Source: Acidobacteriaceae bacterium
GTDB lineage: Bacteria; Acidobacteriota; Terriglobia; Terriglobales; Acidobacteriaceae
Direction of reading: 5' to 3'
NCBI GenBank assembly: GCA_003138515.1
Contig: PLGG01000015.1
Location: forward strand, 238,218-302,217
Length of the DNA stretch: 64,000 nucleotides
The notes below the pieces were generated by a model. The model did not search any database and was not told the origin of the DNA. It saw only the letters and a list, made by a program, of their open reading frames with translations. Positions 33,902 to 42,895 of the stretch are shown here, piece after piece (the first letter of the stretch is position 1; each line of letters begins with the position of its first letter). Made by a program: the position numbers and the translations under genes.

Positions 33902-34428
33902 CGCAAACCCTCCAGAGATTCTCTGAATCGGAAGACCCTCAACTGAAGCTTCACGATCCAGGTTGTGCGCATTCGGTGGCTCCGCCGAGCAAGCCCGATC
34001 CCGCAGGTTGATCAAAACAAGCAAAACAGCACGATGATCCTGAATTCCTACACGACTCCCCACGCGGGCGAACTAACGCCCACTGGATGCGACTCCAGAA
34101 ACGGGGGTAAGAATCTTTGAGGCTATTAAGGCAATTCATATGCCAATCGAATCCTTCCGGACACATACCCTCAACAAATTGAAAAGAAAGGCCATTGCTG
34201 CCTGCGGGCTCCCCCGAAAGTGTTAATTGGATATGAAAATCAGTAGTATGCGGCCACGATTTTGCAAAAAATGGATATAGGGACACGTCGAACCGCTCTC
34301 CCATAGCTCTCATAGGCAGCCCCGGACAGCGCCGATTCTTGCGGTTTCTCCCATGATCGGCATTCCCCAGGCCGCCAGGCTAACCGGCCAGATTGAATTG
34401 GGCGCTCTCTGCCGTTTCCGAGAGCGAC
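33902..34428. other. Gene-free stretch upstream of receptor copy 1
   Basis: No supported gene. It holds the leader and presumed promoter of receptor copy 1 on the minus strand; a run of Ts and A-rich bases around 34250-34275 could carry promoter elements but no clear -35/-10 pair is visible. Confidence 0.4.
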
Positions 34429-34455
34429 AAAAAGGGCGCCCCGCTTGGGACGCCC
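34429..34455 (-). terminator. Terminator behind the receptor tail remnant
   Basis: Nine-pair stem (34434-34442 with 34447-34455, one U-G pair on the minus strand), tetraloop, then five T on the minus strand. It directly follows the stop of the remnant at 34476 and shows that the remnant kept its original 3' end. Confidence 0.8.
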
Positions 34456-34475
34456 GTTCAGGTATCGCGGGCTAT

Positions 34476-34616
34476 CTAGAACGATATGCGAATAACGATG
34501 CGGATATGGCGATGGCCGGCGACGATCGCATCCTGATCGTTGAAGATGTTCGTGCCTTTGTTGCTCCAGGCATCGGCGTTGATTCCGGTGATCAGCATCG
34601 AGTTGTGTACGCCGTT
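34476..34616 (-). pseudogene. 3' remnant of a TonB-dependent receptor gene (46 codons)
   Basis: The minus-strand frame includes NSMLITGINADAWSNKGTN and GHRHIRIVIRISF then TAG. The intact receptor directly upstream ends with NSNLITGINTDAFSNNGTN and GHRHIRVLVKFSF. So this is the last 46 or so codons of a related receptor, with its own terminator, placed after the stop and terminator of copy 2. The homology fades upstream of about 34616. No start codon or ribosome site is present. Confidence 0.85.
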
Positions 34617-34651
34617 AGGCGCTCGAAGGGGCAGCTCCAACCCGAACCCCA

Positions 34652-34691
34652 AAAAAGCACGGCCGCTTGGAAAGTGCTTCCCAAGCGGCCG
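34652..34691 (-). terminator. Terminator of receptor copy 2
   Basis: Perfect 11-pair stem CGGCCGCTTGG/CCAAGCGGCCG with a nine-base loop and six T on the minus strand, 20 bases after the stop of the receptor gene. Confidence 0.85.
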
Positions 34692-34711
34692 GAACAGTTG
34701 AGCGGAGTCTC

Positions 34712-37700
34712 TTAGAACGAAAACTTGACCAAGACGCGGATGTGACGGTGGCCAACAATGTTCGACGCTGGATCGTCGAAAGTGTTCGTGCCGTTATTGC
34801 TGAATGCGTCCGTATTGATGCCGGTGATCAGGTTGGAGTTCATCACAGAGGGCGAGATAGATTCCGGCTGAATGGCTACTCCGCCGTGGTTGAAGACGTT
34901 GAACAATTCGCCGCGAAATTGCATGGTCAGGTTCTCATACAGTTTGAACTCGCGGGCGATGTTCATATCCCATTCCTGGAAGCCGGGGCTGGTAAGCGTG
35001 TTTCTGCCCACCGGGTTTGCCGGGTGGGTCCCAATGGCCGGGACAATCCAGTGGACCGAGCTCGGCGTCACAACTTCGCAGGGCAAATAGGTGTACCAGA
35101 GGCTCGGACCCGAGCAAAGCGTGCCTTGAGAAGCACCGTAGAACCAGGAGTCGTCGAAGGCGTATGTTGCCATCGGCGCCTTTGGATTGCTCACCACGGG
35201 GCGGTCGTTCCCGATGCCGTCGCCGTCTGTGTCGTAGCCGTCCTCAACGTTCAAGGGGCTGCCGGACTGGAATTGCGTGACGCCTGAAATCACCCATCGG
35301 TTGACAATGTTGCCAACAATCTGCATGGCGCCTTCGGTGTGCCACACGGACGGCTCCCATGTGTACGCCAATACGAGTCTCTGACGGTGGTCATAGCCTG
35401 ATGGTCCCCAGTCCGTGGTTCCGCGTGGAGTCGGATATTTGCTGAACTGGTACGACGATTCGTTGTCGAAGGTAAAGATCTCAGACGAATCGTCCAAAGA
35501 TTTTGCGTAGGTGTATGAAGCGCGGAAGAGGAAGTTGTGGTTGATCTTGTGGTCGAGCTGCGCCCACAGGCCGTTATATTCGGAATCGCCCGAGTTGTCG
35601 CGCATCACAATCGAGCCGCGCGTGGGAACCACGCGGTCGTTGCCGTAAAACCAGTTGTTCACGTTAGGATTGAGCTGGGTATTTCCGTAAAGATGCTCGC
35701 CGCGTTCGCCTACGTAACTGACTGAGAGCGATGTGGCCCAGGGCAGCTCCTGCTCGACATCGAGATTCCAGTGCATGGTCATCGGCGTGAGCAGCCTGTT
35801 CTTGATCGGGTCGGATGTGTTCGTTGGCAAGGGGCTCTTGTGTAAATCTATGTAAGTGGCAAACTGCTCAAACCAGCTTCCAGTACCACGATTTTTGTTT
35901 GCCGTGGTGCTCGAGTAAACTGTAGGCGAGCCTGCGGCCGGCGCGGTCGCCTGGATGTTGTCGATGATGTTGGTGTAGGCCACATCGTAGAAGACGCCGA
36001 AACCCGAACGGATCACAGTTTTACGCGCTCCGAAGACTGCGGGGCTGTAGGCGATGCCGACCCTCGGGCCCCACGATTTGTAAACGGGCTGCTGGCGGGA
36101 GTTGCAGCTATTCGTTGAGGACGGGAAGCAGGCAATCTGCGTCACGTCAATGCCGGGGTATGGGGTTGCAGCGGTGTTGAATGGGGCACCCGTGTATTCG
36201 TAGCGGAGTCCATAATCAATGCTCAACGTCGAGATGGGACGCCACGTGTCTTCAGCGAAGTAATTCTGCGCGTAGAGATTAGGCCGCGCAGTGGGACTGC
36301 CGAAGTTCTGGGTCAGTGAGGGCACGGTCGAGCCGAATTCCGTGCCGGCGAGATCGTCGATCAAATTGCCCAGGGCCTTGTAGGTGAACGTGCCACCGCC
36401 GGGATACGGTGTTGCCGCTGCGTCATCCCCGACGTCGATCGACCCGTAGAAGATGAACGGGATTGCGTCTCTGACGCGGACATTCTCCAGATCGGCCCCG
36501 ACCTTGATGAAGTGCGTCCCGTGAGTCCAGCTCAGCGTGTCCTGCAGTTGGTAGGTATTGTGGAAGCGGCCTTGAGGTACGCTCGTGGGGATTCCATAGC
36601 CGTTGACGCCGGTGATAGAGAGAGTTGGCATACTGGCCAGCGGATTCGACGTGGTGGAAGCCGGCAGCCCGAAGATGAAACCGATTCGTCCGTAGGAGGC
36701 GCGAATATCGTTTACGAGATGTGGATTGAACACATGGGTTTCCACGATCCCCGAGTTGTAGGATTGACCGCTCTGGTCAGTGTCGAAACCCGACAACTGT
36801 GCATTGAAATTGAATACATCGTACGGCGCCATGAACGAATTCCGAATTAGATGGAGCCGGAGCGTGTCCTTTTGGCTCATGACATAGTCGCCGGTCAGAT
36901 CCAGTTCCGGCGCGTTGGTATCGGCGCCGAGGTTGCGTTGGTAAGTGCCCACCTCTACCGTGCCCCGGTCGAAGCCGGTCGTCGGGTCGGGTCCAAGGGG
37001 AACAGAAGGCTGCACGTTCAGGGGATTGACCGTACCGACCAATTTACCCCATGCTGCAAGCAGGTTTGCAAGCCGGGGATCCGCGGGCAGAGCATTCAGG
37101 GTTGCCAGCCCGGCGGTGGTGGGGATCGCCAGGACCGCCAGATTGGCTGAGGAACGATAGTAGTCCCATTGATACGATCCGAAGGCAAACACTTTGCCAT
37201 GAATGACCGGACCGCCAATGTCGAAGCCAGGGAGATTCTCGCGATACTTCGTCGGTGTCGTGACGCCGTTAAAGTGATCCTGCTTGTCGATGGCATCGAG
37301 CGAATTATTCTCCGCGCGCTCCCATACGGCGCCGTGGAACTGATTCGAGCCGCTTTTGAAGAGGATGTTGCTCACCGATCCTGCGCCGTGGCCGAATTCG
37401 GCAGTGTAGTTGTTTTCCAGGACCTTCGTCTCCTCGACGGCTTCGAGGTTTTCCGGTTGCAGGCCCTGACCGGTGATGCCGGCGTCATTGTTGTCCTGGC
37501 CTTCGATCAGAAAGTTGTTTGCGCGCGAGCGGCCGCCACCGACCTCAAAATTGACGCCGTTGCTGAAGCCGCCTTGCGTCGCGGGCATCACGCCAGGCAG
37601 AGTGAGGGCCAGTTCATATGGGCTAAGGGTTCCGACGGGAAGATTGTTGATCTCCAGGCTGGTGATCGTGCCTTCAAGAGAGGCGTTATCCGTATTGAGC

Positions 37701-38104
37701 GCGGAATTGTCGGCCGAAACCTGAACGACTTCACTGGCCTTGCCCACCTTGAGCTGCACATTCGCGGTGATGATCGATGTACCCGGAACGACAAGGTTCT
37801 TCTCCACGGACGTATCGAATCCCGCTGCGGAGGCTGAGACATCGTAGGTTCCTGGCAGCACCGATTCGATGCGGTAATCGCCGTCAGAGTTGGTCGTGGT
37901 AACGCGCGCAGCGCCTGTCTCATGGGAGGTGGCAGTCACAGTCGCCCCTGCGACGGCACTCCCTGATGGGTCTGTGACCGCGCCGATCACAGCACCGTTC
38001 GATGTTTGCGCACCGACCGTTGGAATGCCGACGAACGCGAGAGAACCAACGAGCACCAAAAAGGTGAACGCCAATATTGCAGAATGAAACCGCGAAATCC
38101 GCAT
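34712..38104 (-). CDS. TonB-dependent receptor, Oar-like, copy 2
   Basis: A 1130-residue outer-membrane protein from ATG 38104 (GGAGG upstream). Order: signal peptide (1-33), carboxypeptidase-regulatory-like domain (about 36-120: GAVIGAVTDPSGSAVAGATV, GDYRIESVLPGTYDVS), plug (about 130-265: INNLPVGTLSPYELALTLPG, NNFLIEGQDNNDAGITGQG) and beta barrel ending in GHRHIRVLVKFSF. Only distantly like copy 1, so not a recent duplicate of it, but its C-terminus closely matches the remnant at 34476-34616. Predicted to import a large ligand with TonB; ligand unknown. Both receptors lie between rsfS and rlmH. Confidence 0.9.
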   Translation of the reverse strand: MRISRFHSAILAFTFLVLVGSLAFVGIPTVGAQTSNGAVIGAVTDPSGSAVAGATVTATSHETGAARVTTTNSDGDYRIESVLPGTYDVSASAAGFDTSVEKNLVVPGTSIITANVQLKVGKASEVVQVSADNSALNTDNASLEGTITSLEINNLPVGTLSPYELALTLPGVMPATQGGFSNGVNFEVGGGRSRANNFLIEGQDNNDAGITGQGLQPENLEAVEETKVLENNYTAEFGHGAGSVSNILFKSGSNQFHGAVWERAENNSLDAIDKQDHFNGVTTPTKYRENLPGFDIGGPVIHGKVFAFGSYQWDYYRSSANLAVLAIPTTAGLATLNALPADPRLANLLAAWGKLVGTVNPLNVQPSVPLGPDPTTGFDRGTVEVGTYQRNLGADTNAPELDLTGDYVMSQKDTLRLHLIRNSFMAPYDVFNFNAQLSGFDTDQSGQSYNSGIVETHVFNPHLVNDIRASYGRIGFIFGLPASTTSNPLASMPTLSITGVNGYGIPTSVPQGRFHNTYQLQDTLSWTHGTHFIKVGADLENVRVRDAIPFIFYGSIDVGDDAAATPYPGGGTFTYKALGNLIDDLAGTEFGSTVPSLTQNFGSPTARPNLYAQNYFAEDTWRPISTLSIDYGLRYEYTGAPFNTAATPYPGIDVTQIACFPSSTNSCNSRQQPVYKSWGPRVGIAYSPAVFGARKTVIRSGFGVFYDVAYTNIIDNIQATAPAAGSPTVYSSTTANKNRGTGSWFEQFATYIDLHKSPLPTNTSDPIKNRLLTPMTMHWNLDVEQELPWATSLSVSYVGERGEHLYGNTQLNPNVNNWFYGNDRVVPTRGSIVMRDNSGDSEYNGLWAQLDHKINHNFLFRASYTYAKSLDDSSEIFTFDNESSYQFSKYPTPRGTTDWGPSGYDHRQRLVLAYTWEPSVWHTEGAMQIVGNIVNRWVISGVTQFQSGSPLNVEDGYDTDGDGIGNDRPVVSNPKAPMATYAFDDSWFYGASQGTLCSGPSLWYTYLPCEVVTPSSVHWIVPAIGTHPANPVGRNTLTSPGFQEWDMNIAREFKLYENLTMQFRGELFNVFNHGGVAIQPESISPSVMNSNLITGINTDAFSNNGTNTFDDPASNIVGHRHIRVLVKFSF

Positions 38105-38565
38105 CCTGAATCCTCCACTGTGAGCTGAACCGTTTTCTTCTCAATCGGAAGTTAGCTTGCTGACTCCCGCCTTCACTGCGAAACGGCTACTCGCCTTACC
38201 GCGTGCCGGAAAGCGAATCAAATGTCGAGAAGTGAGGGTTAGGTCGAGTGTTCCCGGCGCTGCAAATTGAGCTTCAAGCTCTGATATGCATTCCGGGAGC
38301 AAATCCTCAACGTTAATCCTGCACGCGGTGGGCCATTCTCAACCAAGACCCGCCTAACAGCTTGTTAATAGAAAACAAAGGGGTTGTCCATCACCTTTTG
38401 GTGTCAGCCGCCTAAGCCCGAATGGAACCCCGGATTCATGCCTATGAATTTCCATAGAATCGCCTTCAAATAATCCGGTAATTGAACCCAAGTTTCAGAT
38501 TTTGAGAGAGATGGCAGCATGATAATTGCATTCTTCAGCCAGTGTTTTGAGGTATTCTCCTCACG
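38105..38565. other. Gene-free stretch between receptor copy 2 and rlmH
   Basis: Holds the divergent upstream regions of receptor copy 2 and rlmH. A+T-rich bases at 38345-38395 and 38455-38560 are likely promoter areas; no gene or clear operator was seen. Confidence 0.4.
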
Positions 38566-39024
38566 ATGCAGGTTACCCTCGCCCATATCGGCGCCAAGTC
38601 GCGAGCGCAGGACCCATACGAGGGCCCGGTTCGTGACTATCTCAAGCGCTGTGTTGGAGTTGCGCGCTGCGGCAGTGAAGCATTCAAGACCGAAACGGCA
38701 TTTTTCGATTGGCTCAGAGGGCAAAAGGGCCGCACGGAACCCGCACTCCTGCTTTTTGACGGACGTGGCCGGCAGATGAGCTCCGAAGCGCTTGCCGATT
38801 GGCTTGGCACTCGCCGCAATGAAGGTACGCAGCATGTCGTCTTGGCCATCGGGCCAGCCGACGGGTGGTCAGAGGAGGCCCGAGCCGACGGCAAGCGCCG
38901 CGGCGCGCTGATCTCTTTGGGGCCGATGACGCTGGCTCACCAACTCGCCCGCCTCGTCGTGGCGGAGCAGCTCTATCGCGCATGTACAATTCTCACGGGT
39001 CATCCGTACCACAAGGGGCATTGA
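38566..39024 (+). CDS. rlmH: 23S rRNA pseudouridine-1915 N3-methyltransferase
   Basis: A SPOUT-fold methyltransferase that modifies pseudouridine 1915 in helix 69 of 23S rRNA on assembled ribosomes. The 152-residue length is normal. Seen are the SAM-knot region LLLFDGRGRQMSSEALADWL, IGPADGWSEEAR and the C-terminal LAHQLARLVVAEQLYRACTI followed by TGHPYHKGH, which is diagnostic. It is followed after two bases by cobO. Usually next to rsfS; here the two receptors separate them. Confidence 0.95.
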   Translation: MQVTLAHIGAKSRAQDPYEGPVRDYLKRCVGVARCGSEAFKTETAFFDWLRGQKGRTEPALLLFDGRGRQMSSEALADWLGTRRNEGTQHVVLAIGPADGWSEEARADGKRRGALISLGPMTLAHQLARLVVAEQLYRACTILTGHPYHKGH

Positions 39025-39026
39025 TA

Positions 39027-39575
39027 GTGGCCGAGACTCGACGCGGTCTCATTCTCATCAACACTGGACCCGGCAAAGGCAAGACCACCGCGGCGCTGGG
39101 CACGGCTTTGCGCGCCGTCGGATGCGGCATGAAAGTGCTCGTGCTGCAGTTCATCAAGGGCTCGTGGCATTACGGCGAGCTCGACGCAGTTGAGGCCTTC
39201 GGATCGAACTTCGCGGGCAACTTTGTGATTCGGCAAATGGGGCGAGGGTTTGTGAAGGTCGGTGGCGCTGAAGCCGATCCTGAAGACATTCGCCTGGTGC
39301 AGGCGGCGTGGGAAGAAGCCCGCGCGGCGATCGACTCCGGTCAATGGGACCTGGTAGTACTGGACGAAATTAACTACGCCATCAGCTACGGGATGCTGGA
39401 TGCTGGATTGGTCGCCGAGGCGCTGAAGGGCAAGCCCGAGATGGTGCACGTCATCCTGACCGGGCGCAACGCCCACCCCTTGCTGGTGGATCTGGCCGAT
39501 ACCGTGACGGAAATGCGCGAAGTGAAGCACGCTTACCAGAAGGGCATCCTCGCGCAGCGCGGCATCGAATATTGA
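39027..39575 (+). CDS. cobO: Cob(I)alamin adenosyltransferase, CobO/BtuR type
   Basis: Transfers the adenosyl group of ATP to the cobalt of reduced corrinoids to form adenosylcobalamin. The 182-residue chain starts with GTG at 39027 (ribosome site AAGGGG) and has the P-loop NTGPGKGKTTAALG, VLQFIKG near residue 42, LDEINYAISYG and LTGRNAHP. It is nearly contiguous with rlmH. The last four codons (GIEY and stop) are echoed three times just downstream in a degenerate repeat. Confidence 0.93.
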   Translation: MAETRRGLILINTGPGKGKTTAALGTALRAVGCGMKVLVLQFIKGSWHYGELDAVEAFGSNFAGNFVIRQMGRGFVKVGGAEADPEDIRLVQAAWEEARAAIDSGQWDLVVLDEINYAISYGMLDAGLVAEALKGKPEMVHVILTGRNAHPLLVDLADTVTEMREVKHAYQKGILAQRGIEY

Positions 39576-39655
39576 CCAGCGCGGCTTCGAGTCGCGGCAT
39601 CGAGTATTGACCATCATGGAATCGAATACTGACCAGGACTGCATCGAGTACTCAC
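39561..39655. repeat. Degenerate direct repeat echoing the 3' end of cobO
   Basis: Four copies of a block like ATCGAATATTGACCA start at 39564, 39599, 39621 and 39643 (spacings 35, 22 and 22). The first copy contains the cobO stop codon; three of the four end with an in-frame TGA, while the last has TCA. Confidence 0.75.
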
Positions 39656-39671
39656 CGACGAAGGAGGCGCC

Positions 39672-40055
39672 ATGCCGGAAAGCAAGCACCATCGCTGGGT
39701 CGACATCAGGCCGGAGCCGCTGAACGCTCTAATCGCGCGGCAATATGTCGTAGGAACGAACGTCATGCTGGCGCGCATCGTGCTGAAGGAGGGCGCGCAT
39801 GTGCCGATGCATCATCACGTTCACGAGCAGATCAGCCATGTGGTTGAGGGCGCGCTGAATTTCCTCGTCGACGGCAGGGAAGTCGCCGTGCGCGCGGGCG
39901 AGATTCTCACGATCCCTCCTGACGTGCCGCACGAAGTCGTCGCGCTCGAAGACACCGTGGCGCTCGACATCTTCAATCCGCCGCGCCAGGACTGGATCGA
40001 CGGTGACGACGCGTATCTGCGCGGGGGAACCACTTCTCCGCTCCCGAAGAGTTAA
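39672..40055 (+). CDS. Cupin-domain protein
   Basis: A 127-residue single cupin. The first metal-binding motif is PMHHHVHEQISHVVEG with a histidine cluster and Glu/His ligands, the second is near PPDVPHEVVAL. GGAGGC precedes ATG 39672. Small cupins bind metal and serve as isomerases, dioxygenases or sensors; the role here is not clear. It sits in a plus-strand series rlmH-cobO-cupin-accD. Confidence 0.8.
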   Translation: MPESKHHRWVDIRPEPLNALIARQYVVGTNVMLARIVLKEGAHVPMHHHVHEQISHVVEGALNFLVDGREVAVRAGEILTIPPDVPHEVVALEDTVALDIFNPPRQDWIDGDDAYLRGGTTSPLPKS

Positions 40056-40095
40056 GCGGCCGCCTTCGCTCCATCCATTTACAATTGGGTTCGGT

Positions 40096-40983
40096 ATGTC
40101 GTGGTTTAAGCGCGAGGACGGCGAGTATTCTTCCGGAGCCGGTGGTCCCGGACCGGACAACGGGCCCGAAGCGGGCGCGAAGAACGTGCGCACCGAGGGC
40201 CTCTGGGTAAAATGCCCAGGCTGCCGCCAACCCATTTATAAGCAGGATCTTGAAGTCAACCTGCTGGTCTGCCCCAAGTGTCAGCATCACTTCAAGCTCT
40301 CGGCGCGCGAGCGCATCGACACGCTCCTCGAACCCGGCTACACGCCGGTCGATTCCGGCCTGCGCTCTACCGACCCGCTCAACTTCACCGACGTGAAGCC
40401 CTACAAGCAACGTCTCCGCAAGGCACGCCAGGACACGGGCCTCGACGACGCCATTCTGAACGCCGTAGGCCAAATGGGTCCTCACGAAGTCGTGCTCAGC
40501 GCCATGGAGTATGCATTCATCGGAGGGTCGATGGGGGCTGTCGTGGGCGAGACCATCGCACGTGCCGTTGACCGCGCCAGAGAGACGCGGAAGCCGCTGA
40601 TTGTTGTGGCCGCTTCAGGCGGGGCGCGCATGATGGAAGGCGTCGTGAGCCTGATGCAAATGGCCAAAATCTCCACTGCCCTGGCGCAACTCGACGATGA
40701 ACACGTGCCGTATATCTGCGTGCTGACGGATCCCACCACCGGCGGCGTCACTGCCAGCTTCGCCATGCTGGGCGACCTCAACATCGCCGAACCCGGTGCG
40801 CTCATCGGCTTCGCCGGCCCGCGCGTCATCGAGCAGACCATCCGGCAAAAGCTGCCCGAAGGTTTCCAGCGCTCGGAGTTCCTGCTCGAAAAAGGATTTC
40901 TCGACGCTGTCGTGCATCGCCACGCTCTCAAGGCCTACCTGATCCGCGCCCTGAACTTCCTCGCGGCGCCGGCCGCTGCATAA
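40096..40983 (+). CDS. accD: Acetyl-CoA carboxylase, carboxyltransferase beta subunit
   Basis: With AccA it transfers the carboxyl group from biotin to acetyl-CoA, giving malonyl-CoA for fatty acids. From ATG 40096 the chain has 295 residues. The N-terminal zinc ribbon is CPGC-x14-20-CPKC (KCPGCRQPI, VCPKCQHH) and the crotonase-like core has GGSMGAVVGE, SGGARMMEGVVSLMQMAK and TDPTTGGVTASFAMLGD in order. The final codons overlap the hairpin of the terminator (40970-40996). accD is commonly followed by folC; here dnaN on the opposite strand lies between. Confidence 0.96.
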   Translation: MSWFKREDGEYSSGAGGPGPDNGPEAGAKNVRTEGLWVKCPGCRQPIYKQDLEVNLLVCPKCQHHFKLSARERIDTLLEPGYTPVDSGLRSTDPLNFTDVKPYKQRLRKARQDTGLDDAILNAVGQMGPHEVVLSAMEYAFIGGSMGAVVGETIARAVDRARETRKPLIVVAASGGARMMEGVVSLMQMAKISTALAQLDDEHVPYICVLTDPTTGGVTASFAMLGDLNIAEPGALIGFAGPRVIEQTIRQKLPEGFQRSEFLLEKGFLDAVVHRHALKAYLIRALNFLAAPAAA

Positions 40984-40996
40984 CGGCCGCTTTTTT
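40970..40996 (+). terminator. Terminator at the end of accD
   Basis: CGGCCG/CGGCCG stem (40970-40975 with 40984-40989) followed by CTTTTTTC. The left arm lies inside the last codons of accD. Confidence 0.7.
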
Positions 40997-41068
40997 CAAT
41001 TTGGACTGGTTGTCTCCCAGATCGCTTTTGTGTGGCGATCGAGGGTTAAGTGCCGACGCTCTGCTTCG

Positions 41069-42190
41069 TCAGATGCGCATCGGCATCAGCACGTAGCGGT
41101 ACTTGTATTCGGCGTCCGGATCTTCGGGCCGCATCTGGCCGGCCGATTGCGCGTCCTTAAACTCCAGACGAACCTCGCCAGCATTGTCCAGTGCCTTGAG
41201 GAAGTCGAGAATGTAGCCGGAGTTGAAGCCGACCGTGATCGCCTCTGACGAGTACGGCGTGTCGATCGTATCTTCGCTCTCGCCGGACTCTGTCGAATTC
41301 GCGCTCACTTTGAGCTCATTATCCTCGAGCCGCATCCGTATCGCTCCAGACCGCTCGTCGGCAAACTGCGCCACGCGCTGAATCGCCGCGGAAAGCTCGC
41401 TCGAGCGCACCACGGCAAACTTCGTGTTGTCGCGCGGCATCACCGCCTCAAAGTTCGGGAACTGTCCGGTCAGCTTGCGGCTGCTCAACGTGCGATGGCC
41501 CACGCGGAAAAACAGCGTGTGCTCGTCGTCGGCAAACTCCACCTTCTCTGCTTCGGAGTTGGCCAGCAACTGCTGCAGCTCCTGGAGCGCCTTGCGCGGA
41601 ATGAGCACTCGCTTTTCCCCGCTGATGCCCTCAAGCGTCTCGCCCGGTTTCTCGACAAACGAAAGCCGGTGGCCGTCGGTCGCGACCATTGCCAGCGACT
41701 CGGCCTTCAGGACCAGCAGCGCTCCGTTGAGTGTGTAGCGCGACTCCTCGTTCGAGATGGCGAAGATGGTACGTGCAATCAGCGTGCGCAGCGAGATGAG
41801 AGAAATGCTCGTCGAGGCAATCGTCGGAAACTCAGGCACCTGCGGATAGTTGGCGCGCGCCATGCCGACCATCTTCGTATTTGATCGGCCGCTCCTGATC
41901 TGCACCCAGTGATTCTCCAGCAGCTTGATCGAAATGTCGCCGTCGGGCAGCAGCTTGATATAGTCGTAAAGCTTGCGCGCAGGGATGGTACACGCGCCCG
42001 CTTTCTTCACCTTCACCGCGGCGCTGGTGCGGATAGCTTGATCCAGATCGGTGGCAGTAATATTTAGGCGATCCTGGTCAGCCTCCAGCAGAAAGTTGGA
42101 GAGAATCGGGATCGTGGTTTTTCGCTCCACCACGCTCTGCGTCGCTGTAAGTTCCTTCACCAGATCCTGGCGGCTTACCGTAATCTCCAT
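41069..42190 (-). CDS. dnaN: DNA polymerase III beta subunit (sliding clamp)
   Basis: The ring-shaped clamp that tethers the replicase to DNA. ATG 42190 (MEITVSRQDLVKEL) gives 373 residues, the normal length; a longer reading to 42277 adds a Gly/Ala-rich stretch foreign to the family. Three clamp domains are recognisable, with SVVERKTTIPILSNFLL near residue 20 in domain 1 and YVLMPMRI at the C-terminus as expected. No dnaA or recF is adjacent. It lies antisense between accD and folC, two genes often neighbours, so dnaN seems to have moved here. Confidence 0.95.
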   Translation of the reverse strand: MEITVSRQDLVKELTATQSVVERKTTIPILSNFLLEADQDRLNITATDLDQAIRTSAAVKVKKAGACTIPARKLYDYIKLLPDGDISIKLLENHWVQIRSGRSNTKMVGMARANYPQVPEFPTIASTSISLISLRTLIARTIFAISNEESRYTLNGALLVLKAESLAMVATDGHRLSFVEKPGETLEGISGEKRVLIPRKALQELQQLLANSEAEKVEFADDEHTLFFRVGHRTLSSRKLTGQFPNFEAVMPRDNTKFAVVRSSELSAAIQRVAQFADERSGAIRMRLEDNELKVSANSTESGESEDTIDTPYSSEAITVGFNSGYILDFLKALDNAGEVRLEFKDAQSAGQMRPEDPDAEYKYRYVLMPMRI

Positions 42191-42895
42191 CGCTGCCCCC
42201 TCGGCCCCGGGTCCAGCTCCAGACCCGACCCCAGATCGCCCTGTTGGCTTCTCAACTTCGGCTTCGGCACTCGGCATACCCCACCCCTGCTCCCATAGCC
42301 GCGCCCTATGCCCTCACTCTATAACAACTTGCGGGTCATCGAAAGCGGCCAGTTTTCTTCATCCCGATTGTAGTCATCCTGCAATAGATGTGCGCGTGGA
42401 AAACCGGGCCTATTCTGTGAATTCTCCGAGGTGCTCCTCCTTTACGGAAGTTTAAACAAGCCTCCAGTCACCCGCAATTGGGCAGGCGTGTTCCGCGCTG
42501 TTTGGCTTTCGGCTCTACGGAGGTGGTTAGCGTATGACAAGAAATACAAATAAACTAGTAGTACCCGTAGTTGTGCTCGGAAAAGTAGGAATTCATGCAA
42601 TGTGACTTAAGGCAAGCCAGTTGGATCGCTGGCAGCTTTCCTAAATCACGGCGCTCCAAATCGAATAAGCCGGAAAACGAGTGACCTCAGGCCGAATAGT
42701 GAGCATATTTCCCACTTCTCCCACAGCAGCCTCAAAATCGCCTGTGGAATGTGTTGAGCTTGTGTGAATGCCCGCGCCAAGACCCAACAAGGCAATAGAT
42801 TGCCGCGAGCGCGTCTTGCACAGCGGCCGGCTTTCGAACAAAGCGGATCGAGCCACGGGACGCGCCTCTAACTTGCCTCTTATACTTAACCTTTC
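42191..42895. other. Gene-free stretch between dnaN and folC
   Basis: About 700 bases without a supported gene, holding the divergent promoters of dnaN and folC. There are scattered TGTGGAA and TTTTCCACG words (the latter on the minus strand near 42395) that are distant matches to DnaA boxes, but not the tight cluster expected for an origin. An A+T-rich part lies at 42535-42600. Confidence 0.4.

Noticed and set aside
34353..34715. A 120-codon plus-strand frame
   Set aside because: Antisense to the receptor remnant and two terminators, which explain the sequence better.
42191..42895. Replication origin beside dnaN
   Set aside because: Only isolated, two-mismatch DnaA-like words; no cluster, no dnaA. 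The segment before parA is the better candidate.
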